A stretch of 64,000 nt of DNA from Desulfoluna spongiiphila (GTDB lineage: Bacteria > Desulfobacterota > Desulfobacteria > Desulfobacterales > Desulfolunaceae). The stretch is taken from positions 300,200-364,199 of the forward strand of contig NZ_FMUX01000003.1 of NCBI RefSeq assembly GCF_900101345.1, read 5' to 3'. The translations under genes and the position numbers were made by a program. How positions within the stretch are numbered: the stretch's first letter is position 1; the number at the start of each line of letters is the position of its first letter. Positions 1-9,301 of this stretch are shown here, piece after piece. Under the pieces are notes generated by a model that had not been told where the DNA came from, did not search any database, and was given only the letters and a program-made list of their open reading frames with translations.

Positions 1-183
1 CGAAAAACAAAACACCCCCCTCGGTATTTCCTATTTTTCATAAAACAGAACACACCCCATTTCTTTTCACATTCCCTGTTTTTACCCCAAAGGACACACC
101 CATTAGGTATGTCCGGGTTGCTCTGGATCGCCAGCCCCCGGGGATTGTTCACAATCCCGGATACCCCACAAGAAAGCACAATT

Positions 184-196
184 ATACGACGCGTAT
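184..196. promoter_or_regulatory. Small palindrome upstream of a mini-ORF
   Basis: The sequence ATACG-ACG-CGTAT is a 5+5 bp inverted repeat. It lies about 40 bp upstream of a well-placed Shine-Dalgarno (GGAGG) and the 29-codon ORF at 234-323. It could be an operator, but nothing in the window says which protein would bind it. Confidence 0.25.
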
Positions 197-233
197 ATCG
201 GTGTAGTATCAGGATCATACCGGAGGGTAAGTC

Positions 234-323
234 ATGACACGAGCAATGGCTCCCATTGACAAAAGGCACAAAAAAAGCCCCATGCTGATCAGGCAGCATG
301 GGGCTTGTTTCTTTTCTTTGTAA
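234..323 (+). CDS. Possible 29-residue leader peptide or small ORF
   Basis: ATG at 234 follows GGAGG by 8 nt and the frame stays open for 29 codons to TAA at 321-323. The second half of the ORF is made of the terminator hairpin at 275-306. It could be a leader peptide, a small transcript ending in the hairpin, or chance. There is no recognisable domain. The strong ribosome-binding site and the T-rich stretch after the hairpin on this strand are the only support. Confidence 0.2.
   Translation: MTRAMAPIDKRHKKSPMLIRQHGACFFSL
275..306. terminator. Bidirectional rho-independent terminator
   Basis: A perfect 13-bp stem (AAGCCCCATGCTG / CAGCATGGGGCTT) has a 6-nt loop. A-run bases precede it and TTGTTTCTTTTC follows it, so either strand gives a U-rich tail. 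It most clearly ends the minus-strand ABC ATPase gene that stops at 389. Confidence 0.85.
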
Positions 324-388
324 AAAACGACGCATCCCCGGAATCGGTCGCGGGGCCTGGCAGTGGGACCACGCGTGGTCCCCTGGTT

Positions 389-1117
389 TTAGTGGGTCAG
401 GATCTTGCTGAGGAACAGCTGCGTCCGCTCGTTTTCCGGATTGGTGAAAAAGGCCTCCGGGGTGTTGGTCTCCACCACCACCCCGTTGTCCATGAAGACC
501 ACCTCACTGCCCACCTCCCGGGCAAACCCCATCTCATGGGTCACCACCACCATGGTCATCCCCTCCCTGGCCAAATTCATCATGACCTCCAGGACTTCGT
601 TGATCATCTCCGGGTCCAGGGCGCTGGTGGGCTCGTCAAAGAGCATGATCCGGGGCTTCATGGCCAGACCCCGGGCAATGGCCACCCGCTGCTGCTGACC
701 GCCGGAGAGCTGGGAAGGGTACGCATCGGCCTTGTCGTGGATCCCCACCTTGGCCAGAAGCTCCATGGCTATCTCACGGGACTCTTTATCCCCTGTTTTC
801 CGAACTTTTTTCGGCGCCAAGGTGATGTTGTCCAGAACCGTCATGTGGGGGTAAAGGTTGAACTGCTGGAACACAAACCCCACCTCGGTGCGAAGCCTTG
901 TCAAATTGGTTTTCGGATCATGGACGGCCATGCCGTCCACCACAATGGACCCCGAGTCGATGGGCTCCAGGCGGTTGATGCAGCGAATGAGGGTGCTCTT
1001 TCCCGACCCGCTGGGCCCGCACACCACGGTGACATCCCCGGCTCCCACATGAAAATCGATGTCCTTGAGAACATGCAGGTCCCCGTACCACTTGTTTACT
1101 TTATCAAACTGAATCAT
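389..1117 (-). CDS. Polar amino-acid ABC transporter ATP-binding protein
   Basis: This 242-residue ATPase is of the GlnQ/HisP/GltL type and would energise uptake of a polar amino acid through an inner-membrane permease. The visible motifs are Walker [10 protein letters not shown] (34-42), a Q-loop followed by [11 protein letters not shown], the signature [16 protein letters not shown], Walker [14 protein letters not shown] and the H-loop [10 protein letters not shown]. Length and order are normal for the family. It is normally encoded next to its permease and binding protein, but about 450 bp upstream (1118-1585) hold no gene and a terminator follows, so it looks monocistronic here. The substrate cannot be read from the ATPase. 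Confidence 0.93.
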   Translation of the reverse strand: MIQFDKVNKWYGDLHVLKDIDFHVGAGDVTVVCGPSGSGKSTLIRCINRLEPIDSGSIVVDGMAVHDPKTNLTRLRTEVGFVFQQFNLYPHMTVLDNITLAPKKVRKTGDKESREIAMELLAKVGIHDKADAYPSQLSGGQQQRVAIARGLAMKPRIMLFDEPTSALDPEMINEVLEVMMNLAREGMTMVVVTHEMGFAREVGSEVVFMDNGVVVETNTPEAFFTNPENERTQLFLSKILTH

Positions 1118-1585
1118 CCGCCATGCTCCCGATGGATTTCTCGCACCGCCCCTTGGCTGTCGGGCCGTGCTCTTCGATTCTGGTGTGGTGGCCGCGCAAA
1201 AGTCAAACGGGCCGGTCTCCCAGAGACACCATGATGCCCTTCACCGTGACAGGGAAGGGACCCGGCCGGGCCTTGTGCCTGTGCCGGTGACTTTTTTATG
1301 AACGCCTCATTTTTTAAAGGAAAGATTGTTCACGACAATGAAACAAAAGTCAATCATGAAGACTCAGGCCCGCCATGGGCATTGCCCCAGGGGACCGGAG
1401 ATAAGCCGTCGGGATTCAAGACCCCGCCCGTACCACAGGGATTTTCTTTCAAGGCCCCTTTTGTGCTATAGAAAAAATCAGGTTCTCCCGGGGACTTTCG
1501 CTCCGAGACGATCACCGGCCCTGTTGGCCGGGGCCGTTCGGCAAGAGCCCCGCCCGGCGTCCACCCCATGCAACGCAGGTGCGAT
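1118..1585. other. Intergenic region between divergent genes
   Basis: These 468 bp separate the leftward ABC ATPase gene from the rightward sensor-kinase gene and must contain both promoters. I see no permease remnant, RNA gene or repeat copy in it. Confidence 0.6.
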
Positions 1586-3559
1586 ATGAAGCGTCAGTCG
1601 TCCCTTAAAAACCGTTTTTTTGCAGGGGCCTCCGCCATCCTGCTCCTCTTCTGCAGCGTGGTCTCCCTTGCGGAGTACGCCTGGCTCTCCGACCAGGTGG
1701 AGGAGCAGGCCGCCCACAACGCCGCACGCCACCTGGCAACCGCCTCGGCCATCCGCACGTACGCCAAGGATGTCCTGCGCCCTGTCATGGAAACCGAACT
1801 CCCACCCAACCGTTTTGTCATCGAATCCATGTCCACCTCCTTCATCTCCCGCGAGATCATGAAGAACCTCAACGAAAGATTTCCCGAGTTCACCTACAAA
1901 CGGGCCGCGGACAACCCCCGCAACCCCCTCAACCGGGCCGACACCTTTGAAGAGGAACGCATTGCCTGGTTTGACAGCCACCGCGGGGAGACTGGCTGGG
2001 AAGGGATCATCACCCGGGACGACGGCACCCACTACGTCAAAATGGAGCCCATCAGCGTGGAGGCCTCCTGCCTGAGGTGCCACGGAGTCCCTGAGGACTC
2101 CCCGCGGGAGCTGCGGGAGCGCTACGGGGATGCCGCCAGCTACGGCTACGCCGTGGGGGAGGTGGTGGCGGCCGACACCCTTTATATCCCCATGACCCAC
2201 TACCGCATCCAGATCAAGGAGAAGGCCTGGGGTGTGTTTATCGTGGGCTTTCTCGCCCTCTTCTGCCTCATGGGGCTCTTTCGCCTCCTCTTCAACCGTA
2301 CGGTACACAACCGCCTCTCCCACCTTCTTGAGACCTTCTCCCGGTTGTCGGGAAGCCCACGTGGTACTCCGGCCGGTCCCCTGCCCCCCGGCGATGAGGT
2401 GGACCAGCTGGCCCTGGCCTTTGAAGAGGCCGCCGAAGACCTGGAAGCAGCCCACCACGACCTCACCCGCTCCGAAAGCAAGTACCGGCGCCTTTTTGAA
2501 CACAGCCCCAACGCCATCCTCCTCTTCGGGGCCGACGACCGCATCACCGACATCAACCGGGCAGGCCTCTCCCTGTTCAAGCTGGACTCCATGGCCGAAG
2601 CCTTTCTTATCGAGGCCTTTCACACCCTCTTCTGGGACGGACGCGATGCCGCGGCCGTGGATGCACAGATCAAGGAGGGGCTGGTCCTCTACGAAAAGGA
2701 GCTCTCCATGGTGGACCGCTTCGGTGTCCGCATCGACACCCTTCTTACCGCCACAGGCCTCTTCGATGCCGCGTCAGGGAACTACCTCGGCATGGAGATG
2801 GTCTTGCGGGACATCACCAGGCAAAAAAAGATCAACGCCCACCTTGCCCAGACCGAAAAGCTCGCCTCCGTGGGCCAGCTCGCCGCAGGCTTTGCCCACG
2901 AGATCAACAACCCTTTGGGGGTCATCAGCTGCTATGCGGACCTCATCGACAAGCAGGTGGAGGGCAACGACCAGCTCAAGGAGGACGTGGGTGTCATCAC
3001 CAAACACGCCTCCCTCTGCACCCATGTGGTGGAATCCCTCCTCAACTTCGCCCGGGTCAACAAACCGGAATTTCTCATGCACGACCTCCACGGCATCCTG
3101 GACGATATCCTCTCCATTTTGCGCCACCGCATGGAAAAAAGCAGGGTCACCACCCAGACCCATTACATGGCCACAGGGGTCGAACTCCCCCTGGACCCTG
3201 AAAAAATCCGGCAACTCTTCATGAACCTCGTCATCAACGCCATCCAGGCCATGGAGGACGGGGGGACCCTCACCCTAACAACCCGCCTCGTGGATGCCCG
3301 CCACCTGGAGGTGACGGTGGCCGATACAGGCAGCGGAATCAGCCCCTCGGATCGGGCACGCATCTTCGAGCCCTTTTTCACCACCAAGGCAAAAGGCGTT
3401 GGCACCGGCCTCGGCCTGTCTGTAAGCTACGGCATCGTCAAGCAACACGATGGCACCATCGACGCGGACAGCACCCCCGGGGAAGGGACCCGCTTTGTCG
3501 TCACCCTGCCCCTGGGGACAAAAAATACAAAAGGCGTACCTCCGGCGGGCAGGGGATAA
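1586..3559 (+). CDS. c-type haem sensor histidine kinase (DUF3365-PAS-HisKA)
   Basis: This is a 657-residue inner-membrane sensor kinase. An N-terminal membrane helix (about 12-32) leads into a periplasmic DUF3365/Tll0287-like domain that contains a haem c attachment site, CLRCH, at 162-166. A second helix (about 216-237), a linker, a PAS domain, a HisKA domain with the phosphoacceptor in AHEINNP (His438) and a HATPase domain with DTGSGIS and GTGLGLS boxes follow. DUF3365 haem domains are known redox or gas sensors, so a redox signal is inferred. I chose ATG 1586 over 1568 because AGGTG sits at a suitable distance. The partner regulator follows 73 bp downstream. The last residues (VPPAGRG) are encoded by a copy of the dispersed repeat. 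Confidence 0.9.
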   Translation: MKRQSSLKNRFFAGASAILLLFCSVVSLAEYAWLSDQVEEQAAHNAARHLATASAIRTYAKDVLRPVMETELPPNRFVIESMSTSFISREIMKNLNERFPEFTYKRAADNPRNPLNRADTFEEERIAWFDSHRGETGWEGIITRDDGTHYVKMEPISVEASCLRCHGVPEDSPRELRERYGDAASYGYAVGEVVAADTLYIPMTHYRIQIKEKAWGVFIVGFLALFCLMGLFRLLFNRTVHNRLSHLLETFSRLSGSPRGTPAGPLPPGDEVDQLALAFEEAAEDLEAAHHDLTRSESKYRRLFEHSPNAILLFGADDRITDINRAGLSLFKLDSMAEAFLIEAFHTLFWDGRDAAAVDAQIKEGLVLYEKELSMVDRFGVRIDTLLTATGLFDAASGNYLGMEMVLRDITRQKKINAHLAQTEKLASVGQLAAGFAHEINNPLGVISCYADLIDKQVEGNDQLKEDVGVITKHASLCTHVVESLLNFARVNKPEFLMHDLHGILDDILSILRHRMEKSRVTTQTHYMATGVELPLDPEKIRQLFMNLVINAIQAMEDGGTLTLTTRLVDARHLEVTVADTGSGISPSDRARIFEPFFTTKAKGVGTGLGLSVSYGIVKQHDGTIDADSTPGEGTRFVVTLPLGTKNTKGVPPAGRG

Positions 3560-3615
3560 ATATACAAAGCGTAGCGGCAAGCAGCTTTCAAGGTGACTCA
3601 CCTTGCCGCCGGAGA
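3536..3615. repeat. Dispersed structured repeat, partial copy between kinase and regulator genes
   Basis: The sequence begins inside the 3' end of the kinase gene (CCTCCGGCGGGC). It ends with the typical second hairpin AAGGTG-act-CACCTT followed by GCCGCCGGAG. The GAGGAACGA hairpin is missing. It lies between two genes that should be co-transcribed. Confidence 0.75.
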
Positions 3616-3632
3616 CAAAGGATATAAAGTAA

Positions 3633-5018
3633 ATGGAGCGACGTGAAACCATCCTCATTGTGGATGATGAAACCGATCTGGCACGGGGCCTGTCCCGAAC
3701 CCTTCAGATGGCCCTGCCCGTGACTGTGCATACCGCAGCCAGCGGGACAGACGCCCTGGGCATCCTGAAAAAAGAGCCCGTGGACCTCATCCTCAGCGAC
3801 ATCAGCATGCCCGAAATGGACGGCATGGACCTTCTGGAGCAGATCCTGGCAGGCGATGCCACCCAGACCGTCATCATGATGACCGCCTACGGCACCATCG
3901 ATGTGGCGGTCTCCGCCATGAAAAAGGGAGCCTGGGACTTCCTCCAGAAACCCTTTGCCTCGGACACCCTCGTTCGCATGGTCACCAAAGGACTGGAGCG
4001 CCACCGGCTCCTCAGGGAAAACCGCGAGCTCACGGCCCGCCTGGCCGAGACCTCGGGAAGTCCCATTGTGGGAAACAGCGCCCCTATCCGACACACCCTG
4101 GACACCCTGGACATGCTGGGACGAAGCGATGTCACCGTCCTCATCCGCGGTGAAACCGGCACGGGCAAAGACCTTGCCGCCCGGGCCATCCACGAGGCCA
4201 GCAGCCGCAAGGGAAAACCCTTTGTCACCGTCAACTGCCCGGCCCTGCCGGAAGGGCTCCTGGAGAGCGAACTCTTCGGCCACAAAAAAGGAGCCTTCAC
4301 CAGCGCCGACACCGACAAGGTCGGCCTCATTGACCAGGCCAGGGGAGGCACCCTGTTCCTGGACGAAATCGGCGATCTCTCACCCGGCCTCCAGACCAAA
4401 CTCCTGCGGGTCCTCCAGAACCGGGAGATCCGACCCATAGGCGACACACAGAGCCACACCATCGACGTGCGCATCCTGGCCGCCACCAACCAGGCCCTGG
4501 AGTCCAAGATCGACGACACCTCGTTCCGTGCCGACCTGTTCTACCGCCTCAATGTCGCCACGGTCACCCTCCCATCCCTGCGCGACATCAGGGAAGACAT
4601 TCCCCTTCTGGTGGAGCACTTCCTCTCCAAAGCCTCCCGTGACCTGAAACTCCCCAGAAAACAGCTCTCCCCCGCCCTCATGGCCTCGGTCTGCAGCCGC
4701 CCCTGGCCCGGCAACACCCGGGAGCTGGAGAACACCCTCACCGGCTGGGTGGCCCTCACCCCGGGCGACACCATCGACCTGTGCGAACTCCCGGACACCC
4801 CGTCCCATGCCGACACCCAGGACGATCCCTTTGCCATGCCCTACCTCGACCAAAAGGACAACATCATCGAATCCTTCACCCGGGACTACCTTCACCGCCT
4901 CTTCTCCGCCACCTTCGGCAACGTGGCCCTCTCCGCACGGAAAAGCGGCATCAAGCGCCAGTCCCTCCAGAAAATCATCCAGCGCTACAACATTGATGTG
5001 GAGTCGTACAGGAAATAA
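3633..5018 (+). CDS. NtrC-family sigma-54 response regulator with GAFTSA loop
   Basis: This 461-residue regulator consists of a receiver domain (phosphoacceptor Asp56 in LILSDISMPEMDG), an AAA+ sigma-54 activation domain (Walker A GETGTGKD, Walker B GGTLFLDEIGDL, arginine-finger region) and a Fis-type helix-turn-helix at the C-terminus (SARKSGIKRQSLQKIIQRY). It is paired with the haem kinase just upstream. The sigma-54 contact loop reads GAFTSA at 220-225 instead of GAFTGA. The Gly-to-Ser change falls in the loop that touches sigma-54, so its activation properties may differ. Target promoters are unknown. Confidence 0.93.
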   Translation: MERRETILIVDDETDLARGLSRTLQMALPVTVHTAASGTDALGILKKEPVDLILSDISMPEMDGMDLLEQILAGDATQTVIMMTAYGTIDVAVSAMKKGAWDFLQKPFASDTLVRMVTKGLERHRLLRENRELTARLAETSGSPIVGNSAPIRHTLDTLDMLGRSDVTVLIRGETGTGKDLAARAIHEASSRKGKPFVTVNCPALPEGLLESELFGHKKGAFTSADTDKVGLIDQARGGTLFLDEIGDLSPGLQTKLLRVLQNREIRPIGDTQSHTIDVRILAATNQALESKIDDTSFRADLFYRLNVATVTLPSLRDIREDIPLLVEHFLSKASRDLKLPRKQLSPALMASVCSRPWPGNTRELENTLTGWVALTPGDTIDLCELPDTPSHADTQDDPFAMPYLDQKDNIIESFTRDYLHRLFSATFGNVALSARKSGIKRQSLQKIIQRYNIDVESYRK

Positions 5019-5417
5019 AGAGAGCGCCTCTGGCGGCAAGGTGGGGCACCTGGGAACCCCATGGCGAATGCATGGAGAATACCGTCATACGATCGATTTC
5101 GGAGCATTCGCGTGACGGGTGAAACCCGGCTACTGTCTCTGCAAGAGTGGCCTGTTTCATTCGTCTAAAAACATGATGCGGGGGCCTTACGGCCCGCTGG
5201 AGGGAGAACGGATTACCCCAGGGAAAGGGGAGGTAGCGATGACAAAAACGTCCCGCCGGATCTACAAAAAATAAGCTGGGCGATATAAAACCCCATTTTC
5301 AAAAAACCTATCAAACAAACACAATTCTATAACATACCGATAAATAGATGTTTCAGAAAAAAAACCACTAAACAAAGCCCCGTCCAGTCAAACAACAGTC
5401 AAACAAATTCAAAACGA
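5019..5417. other. Intergenic region with a decayed repeat fragment
   Basis: At 5026-5056 there is a degenerate copy of the repeat's second hairpin (GGCGGCAAGGTG-ggg-CACCTG). The rest, becoming AT-rich from about 5280, shows no gene. This marks the junction with the AT-rich insert that follows. Confidence 0.5.
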
Positions 5418-6887
5418 TCATTCAACCCAGCCCGGAAGATACTTTCGAGCCTTACTTCCCACGCTCTCATCATGGCAACGAATCAGGCCCGAGGTGATGG
5501 CATCTTTTATAATTCGTGAGGCCATGGCGCTGTTCTTGTCTTCGATGCCGAACCGCTCCCTCAGCGTGGTATTGGTCATAAAATCCCGTTGCACATATTT
5601 CAGGCAGGCGTGGAGATAACAGGCTCGAATGCGATCATCTTTGTCCATATCCTTAAATTCTCGGTGGGAAAAAAGGACGGCACAGGTATGTTCGTCGGTG
5701 GTTTCAAACAATGGTGCAGGCAGTTGAAACACTTCGGTCTCAAACACGACTTTATCCACGCCACTACCACGCTCCTCGCAGACGCCAATACGGCGCATGA
5801 ACGAGGCCAACGCTTCATTGCGTGATTTGGGGGGACTGTCGAGAAACCGTTCGGTCTTGACCAATGGAAGTCCGGGGTTGGTAATCTCCATGCGATGGTC
5901 GAAAATTTCGACCATGGGTGCGGTACCGGTGGCGTGAAAATCCTGGTGAATAATGGCGTTGGCAACGAGCTCGCGAATGGCCAGTTCGGGAAACATGGGC
6001 ACGTCCTTTCGAAAGGCCTTGCCGATCACTTCATTACTGGGCAGCAGGTTAGTGACAAAGCCGATGAGCCCATCAAACCCTGCTGCATAGCCCTTGGTCC
6101 CCTCCTGCTCTCGAACCGTTTCGACCCGGCCTTCCCCTTTATACAGAACAACCCTCAAGGCTTTTCGTTTCAAGGACCGGAAATCGGCCAAACGTTTTGC
6201 AAACAATACCGCTCCCAAGTTTGTAATATTCCACGAGCCTCCCTTTCCGGCCGCAATCATCTCATCCGAGGCCAAGGCGTCCAAAATACCATTGCGGCCT
6301 TCGGGCAAAGGAAGCCCGAGCAAATCGAAATAAGTCGGATAGTCCAGCAGCTTCAGAACATCCCCTGCGGAGACATGCTCTGCTGCGATTTCGCGTTCGA
6401 AAGGGGTTTGGTCAAACACCCGCCACAGCTCTCGCTCTTTCTCGGGATAATCCTTGAGCCTCTTCTTGTAGGATCCGACACGGATAAACTCTGTCCCCTT
6501 AAACTGCACGGGGTGACGAAAAGCCGCTCCGATCTCCAGCATCACAACCGTTTTTTGGTCCACCTGAAGTGAATGAAAGCGAAAATTGATCTTGGGCGAC
6601 AGCAAACGCAGCAGCCAGCTTTCCAGCTCTTCACCGCCCACACGTAAAGTCGCCGGATCAAACGTCGTGCCCACCACCCCTTGCGAGGCGTCGTCTACCC
6701 CCCAGACCAGATAGGCATGCACCTTTCCCATCAACGCCGCACTATTAGCCAGAGCGGAAAGGTACTCGCCGATCTCCTCGGGATTGCCGTTGTTGCGTTT
6801 GAACTCCACCCACTCGGTTTCCATGGGAAGATTCCGCAGTTCGTGGAGCAGGCTCAACAAATACTCGGTGGATCGATCAACGGTCAT
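5418..6887 (-). CDS. AlbA/Schlafen-domain transcriptional regulator-like protein (COG2865)
   Basis: This 489-residue protein starts at ATG 6887, preceded by GAGAGG; a TTG codon six residues upstream is less likely. The N-terminal third is an AlbA_2/Schlafen-type nucleic-acid-binding domain (ETEWVEFKRNN, LANSAALMGK, VWGVDD). The central and C-terminal part resembles the ATPase-like domain of COG2865 regulators (RELVANAIIHQDF, EITNPG, CEERGSGVDKV), and a winged-helix region ends it. Members are predicted ATP-binding regulators, sometimes carried in mobile or defence islands. It stands alone, is more AT-rich than neighbours and is adjacent to an IS, so recent acquisition is likely. The regulated process is unknown. 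Confidence 0.85.
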   Translation of the reverse strand: MTVDRSTEYLLSLLHELRNLPMETEWVEFKRNNGNPEEIGEYLSALANSAALMGKVHAYLVWGVDDASQGVVGTTFDPATLRVGGEELESWLLRLLSPKINFRFHSLQVDQKTVVMLEIGAAFRHPVQFKGTEFIRVGSYKKRLKDYPEKERELWRVFDQTPFEREIAAEHVSAGDVLKLLDYPTYFDLLGLPLPEGRNGILDALASDEMIAAGKGGSWNITNLGAVLFAKRLADFRSLKRKALRVVLYKGEGRVETVREQEGTKGYAAGFDGLIGFVTNLLPSNEVIGKAFRKDVPMFPELAIRELVANAIIHQDFHATGTAPMVEIFDHRMEITNPGLPLVKTERFLDSPPKSRNEALASFMRRIGVCEERGSGVDKVVFETEVFQLPAPLFETTDEHTCAVLFSHREFKDMDKDDRIRACYLHACLKYVQRDFMTNTTLRERFGIEDKNSAMASRIIKDAITSGLIRCHDESVGSKARKYLPGWVE

Positions 6888-7216
6888 CGTCTCAAAGCCT
6901 CTCAAAGGATACGGAATATCTGGATGCAGTTATGTCAGATACCGGCGACTCTCATTGTAAAAAGTCCTTTACGCCACAGACACCTGACCGTTCATAAGCA
7001 TGGGAAGAAGCCAGTCTCGTAGACGAGTGAGGTATAAATTTTCCATGCTTCGCTTAAATACCATGTCGTTATACTTTGAAACAATTTTGTCTTACTCTTT
7101 GGGAAGTCCAACTGTCGGATATGCCACGATCAGCGAATACAAATCATCTTTAAATAATTAAACCAAAAGTAGTCCCTTCACTATTTCTTCGTGCGAAGAT
7201 TTGTTTGAAATCACTG
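6888..7216. other. AT-rich intergenic region
   Basis: These 329 bp sit between the COG2865 gene and the left end of the IS element. Base composition is clearly lower in GC than the flanking chromosome. I find no gene or RNA in it. Confidence 0.5.
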
Positions 7217-8636
7217 TTGTCCAAAATAGGGTTTGACCGGAGGTAAACCGGTGAGAATTTAAAAAGAAGCTCCTTATAAGACATGGTTAAGTTTGCAAAC
7301 AAAGACCTCGCCAAACAAGGAGCATACCAATGGTACGTCATTCCAGCCTTTTCAGTCAAATAGTAGGTTTTTTGACCGTAACGAATTTGCCCGCTTAGTC
7401 TCAGTTCACGGAGCTGAAAGAAACTCGAAAGGCTTCAAATGCTGGGATCATTTTGTTCCCATGCTTTTTTGCCAAATAGCCCAAGCAAAAAGCCTCCGAG
7501 AAATATCCGGTGGTTTGGCCTCGGCCAATGGTAAGTTGAGGTATCTTGGAATGAAACAATCCCCAAGCAAGTCGACACTGTCATATGCAAACCAGAAACG
7601 ACCTTGGGAGATGTGTCGAAGTCTCTTCTATCAAACCCTTAACAAATGCCAGTATCTTGCCCCGACGAGGCATAAATTTCGATTTAAAATCAAATTATTG
7701 TCACTTGACAGTTCAACGATTTCCCTTTGCCTGGGGCTGTTTCCATGGGCAAAATTTCGAAGAGCAAAGGGTGCAGTTAAGCTGCATCTTCTTTTAGACA
7801 TGATGGTTACCCCCCAAATTTTATACATATCACAACAGGTGGCACGCAGGATGTCACCGTAGCGAAAAATTTAAATATCGCCCCAGAGTCAATAATGGCA
7901 ATGGATAGAGTTTACAACGATTACAAGCTTTTTTCTCGGTGGACTGAGGGTCATGTCCATTTTGTAACGAGGACTAAAACCAATGCCGCTTATCGAGTCG
8001 TGGAAACAAGGACGATTCCAAAAATTTGAAACATTATCAGCGCCGAAGAGATTGAGTTCACAGACAAGAAGTCTTATGAAAAATGTCCCCATCGACTTCG
8101 AAAAATTATCGTCTTCGATAAGGACAATGACAGGTACATCGAGCTCCTAACCAATCATAGGACATTTGGAGCGACTACGATTGCAGCCATTTATAAGGAC
8201 CGGTGGCAAATTGAGCTGTTCTTCAAAGCGATAAAGCAGAATCTGCGGATCAAAACATTCGTTGGAACCTCTGAAAACGCCCTGATGATAGATATTTGGA
8301 CAGCACGTATCGCTATGTTGATCATCAAGTTCCTTCAGGCAAAATCAAAGTTTGGCTGGTCAGTGTCAAATCTGGTTGCCTTTTTGAGGTGGAACCTGTT
8401 TACACACCGGGATTTGTGGGCCTGGATAGATCAGCCATATGATGTGCTACCACTTGAACCTTTGTCAGTACAGTTAATGCCCCCATTCACGTGAGTTGGA
8501 CAGCAGGCAGAATAATGGAGCCTGTTCTTCAAAAATTGAACAACATCTAATAATCACAGGTACCTTTCGAAGAAAATTACTCTTTGAGAGGCTATTTTGG
8601 TCAGTAGTGATCTCCGGTCTCTTTTACGCTGGACAA
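7217..8636 (+). mobile_element. Decayed IS4-family insertion sequence
   Basis: A broken IS4-type transposase gene is bracketed by imperfect inverted ends. TTGTCCA followed by GACCGGAG occurs at the left (from 7217), and its reverse complement, CTCCGGTCTC then TGGACAA, ends at 8636. The roughly 1.4-kb span is normal for IS4. I could not find a convincing target-site duplication, so the exact ends are tentative. The element is AT-rich relative to the host. Confidence 0.65.
7330..8494 (+). pseudogene. IS4-family transposase, three lesions
   Basis: Translation begins MVRHSSLFSQIVG at ATG 7330 and continues, after a shift in the T6 run at 7368-7373, with RNEFARLVSVHGAERNSKGF. A second shift lies in the C6 run at 7810-7815, and an in-frame TGA is at 8027-8029. 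The last part carries the IS4 signature YKDRWQIELFFKAIK with the catalytic Glu. The other catalytic aspartates sit in LSLDSST and MDRVYNDY. The three reading-frame blocks join into one full-length transposase, so it is inactive as written. Both frameshifts are in homopolymers, which also allows sequencing error. Confidence 0.9.
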
Positions 8637-9301
8637 TACTACCCAAAAACAGATAGGAGTTCACTATGGCAAAGTATGATATCTTCGTCATCTTGTGAAA
8701 GAAAATAAGATCACCGCGTCTCTTCTTGTTCCTATGTCATACCCCGCCACAAAAACAGATGTTCCGACCATCCGACTAAACACACTCAAAGCAAACGCCA
8801 CCTTTAACCACGTACAAAGAACCAAGAGCATAAAACTAAGCCCTCCTTTCACATCAAGAATTAAGCAACACCCGCCCTACCCCCTATTACCTATGACCCA
8901 TTACCTATTCCCTGCCCCCCCAGGACGGCAGGTGCCCCCTCCGGGCGGCACCCCATCCCTTTCCCCGGCACAATCCCCGGGCAGCCTCCCCTGCCGCCGG
9001 TTTTCATCAAAAAAGATGATGATATCCATTCATTGGTCTTGCGCCCCCCGAAGGGGGCACCCCCTGCCCCTCCGCCACACCCATCATTATTTTTTATCGT
9101 TTTCATTCCAATAGCTTATGCATTCCACCCACCACCCTGGCATCCCCCTTGCTCTTATACCGGGCATGGATCTTTGCCCTGGGGCGTCTTCCATGCAGGA
9201 AACACCCCGGGGCGACCGACATGGATCAGGGAGTCCGTGTCACGCATTCACACACCTTTTGCAAGGGACCTGTTTAGTTACCATTTGGGAGGAAAAGAGA
9301 A
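8637..9301. other. Intergenic region with sigma-54 promoter
   Basis: Between the IS right end and the YeiH-like gene there is no convincing gene. The 8940-9060 part is GC-rich with short inverted repeats (for example GCCCCC-cgaa-GGGGGC around 9044-9060). The one clear signal is the -24/-12 element at 9138-9153. Confidence 0.55.
9138..9153 (+). promoter_or_regulatory. Sigma-54 (-24/-12) promoter
   Basis: TGGCATCCCCCTTGCT matches the sigma-54 consensus TGGCACG-N4-TTGCW with GG and GC at the correct 10-nt separation. It lies about 150 bp upstream of the YeiH-like transporter start and points toward it. Confidence 0.65.

Noticed and set aside
7368..7815. Programmed frameshifting in the IS4 transposase
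   Set aside because: Two separate shifts plus an in-frame stop at 8027 are not the pattern of any IS4 element I know. Decay or sequence error is simpler.
8695..9114. A 139-codon open frame after the IS element
   Set aside because: It is low-complexity, Pro-rich near its end, without a ribosome-binding site. It is interrupted by the GC-rich promoter region.
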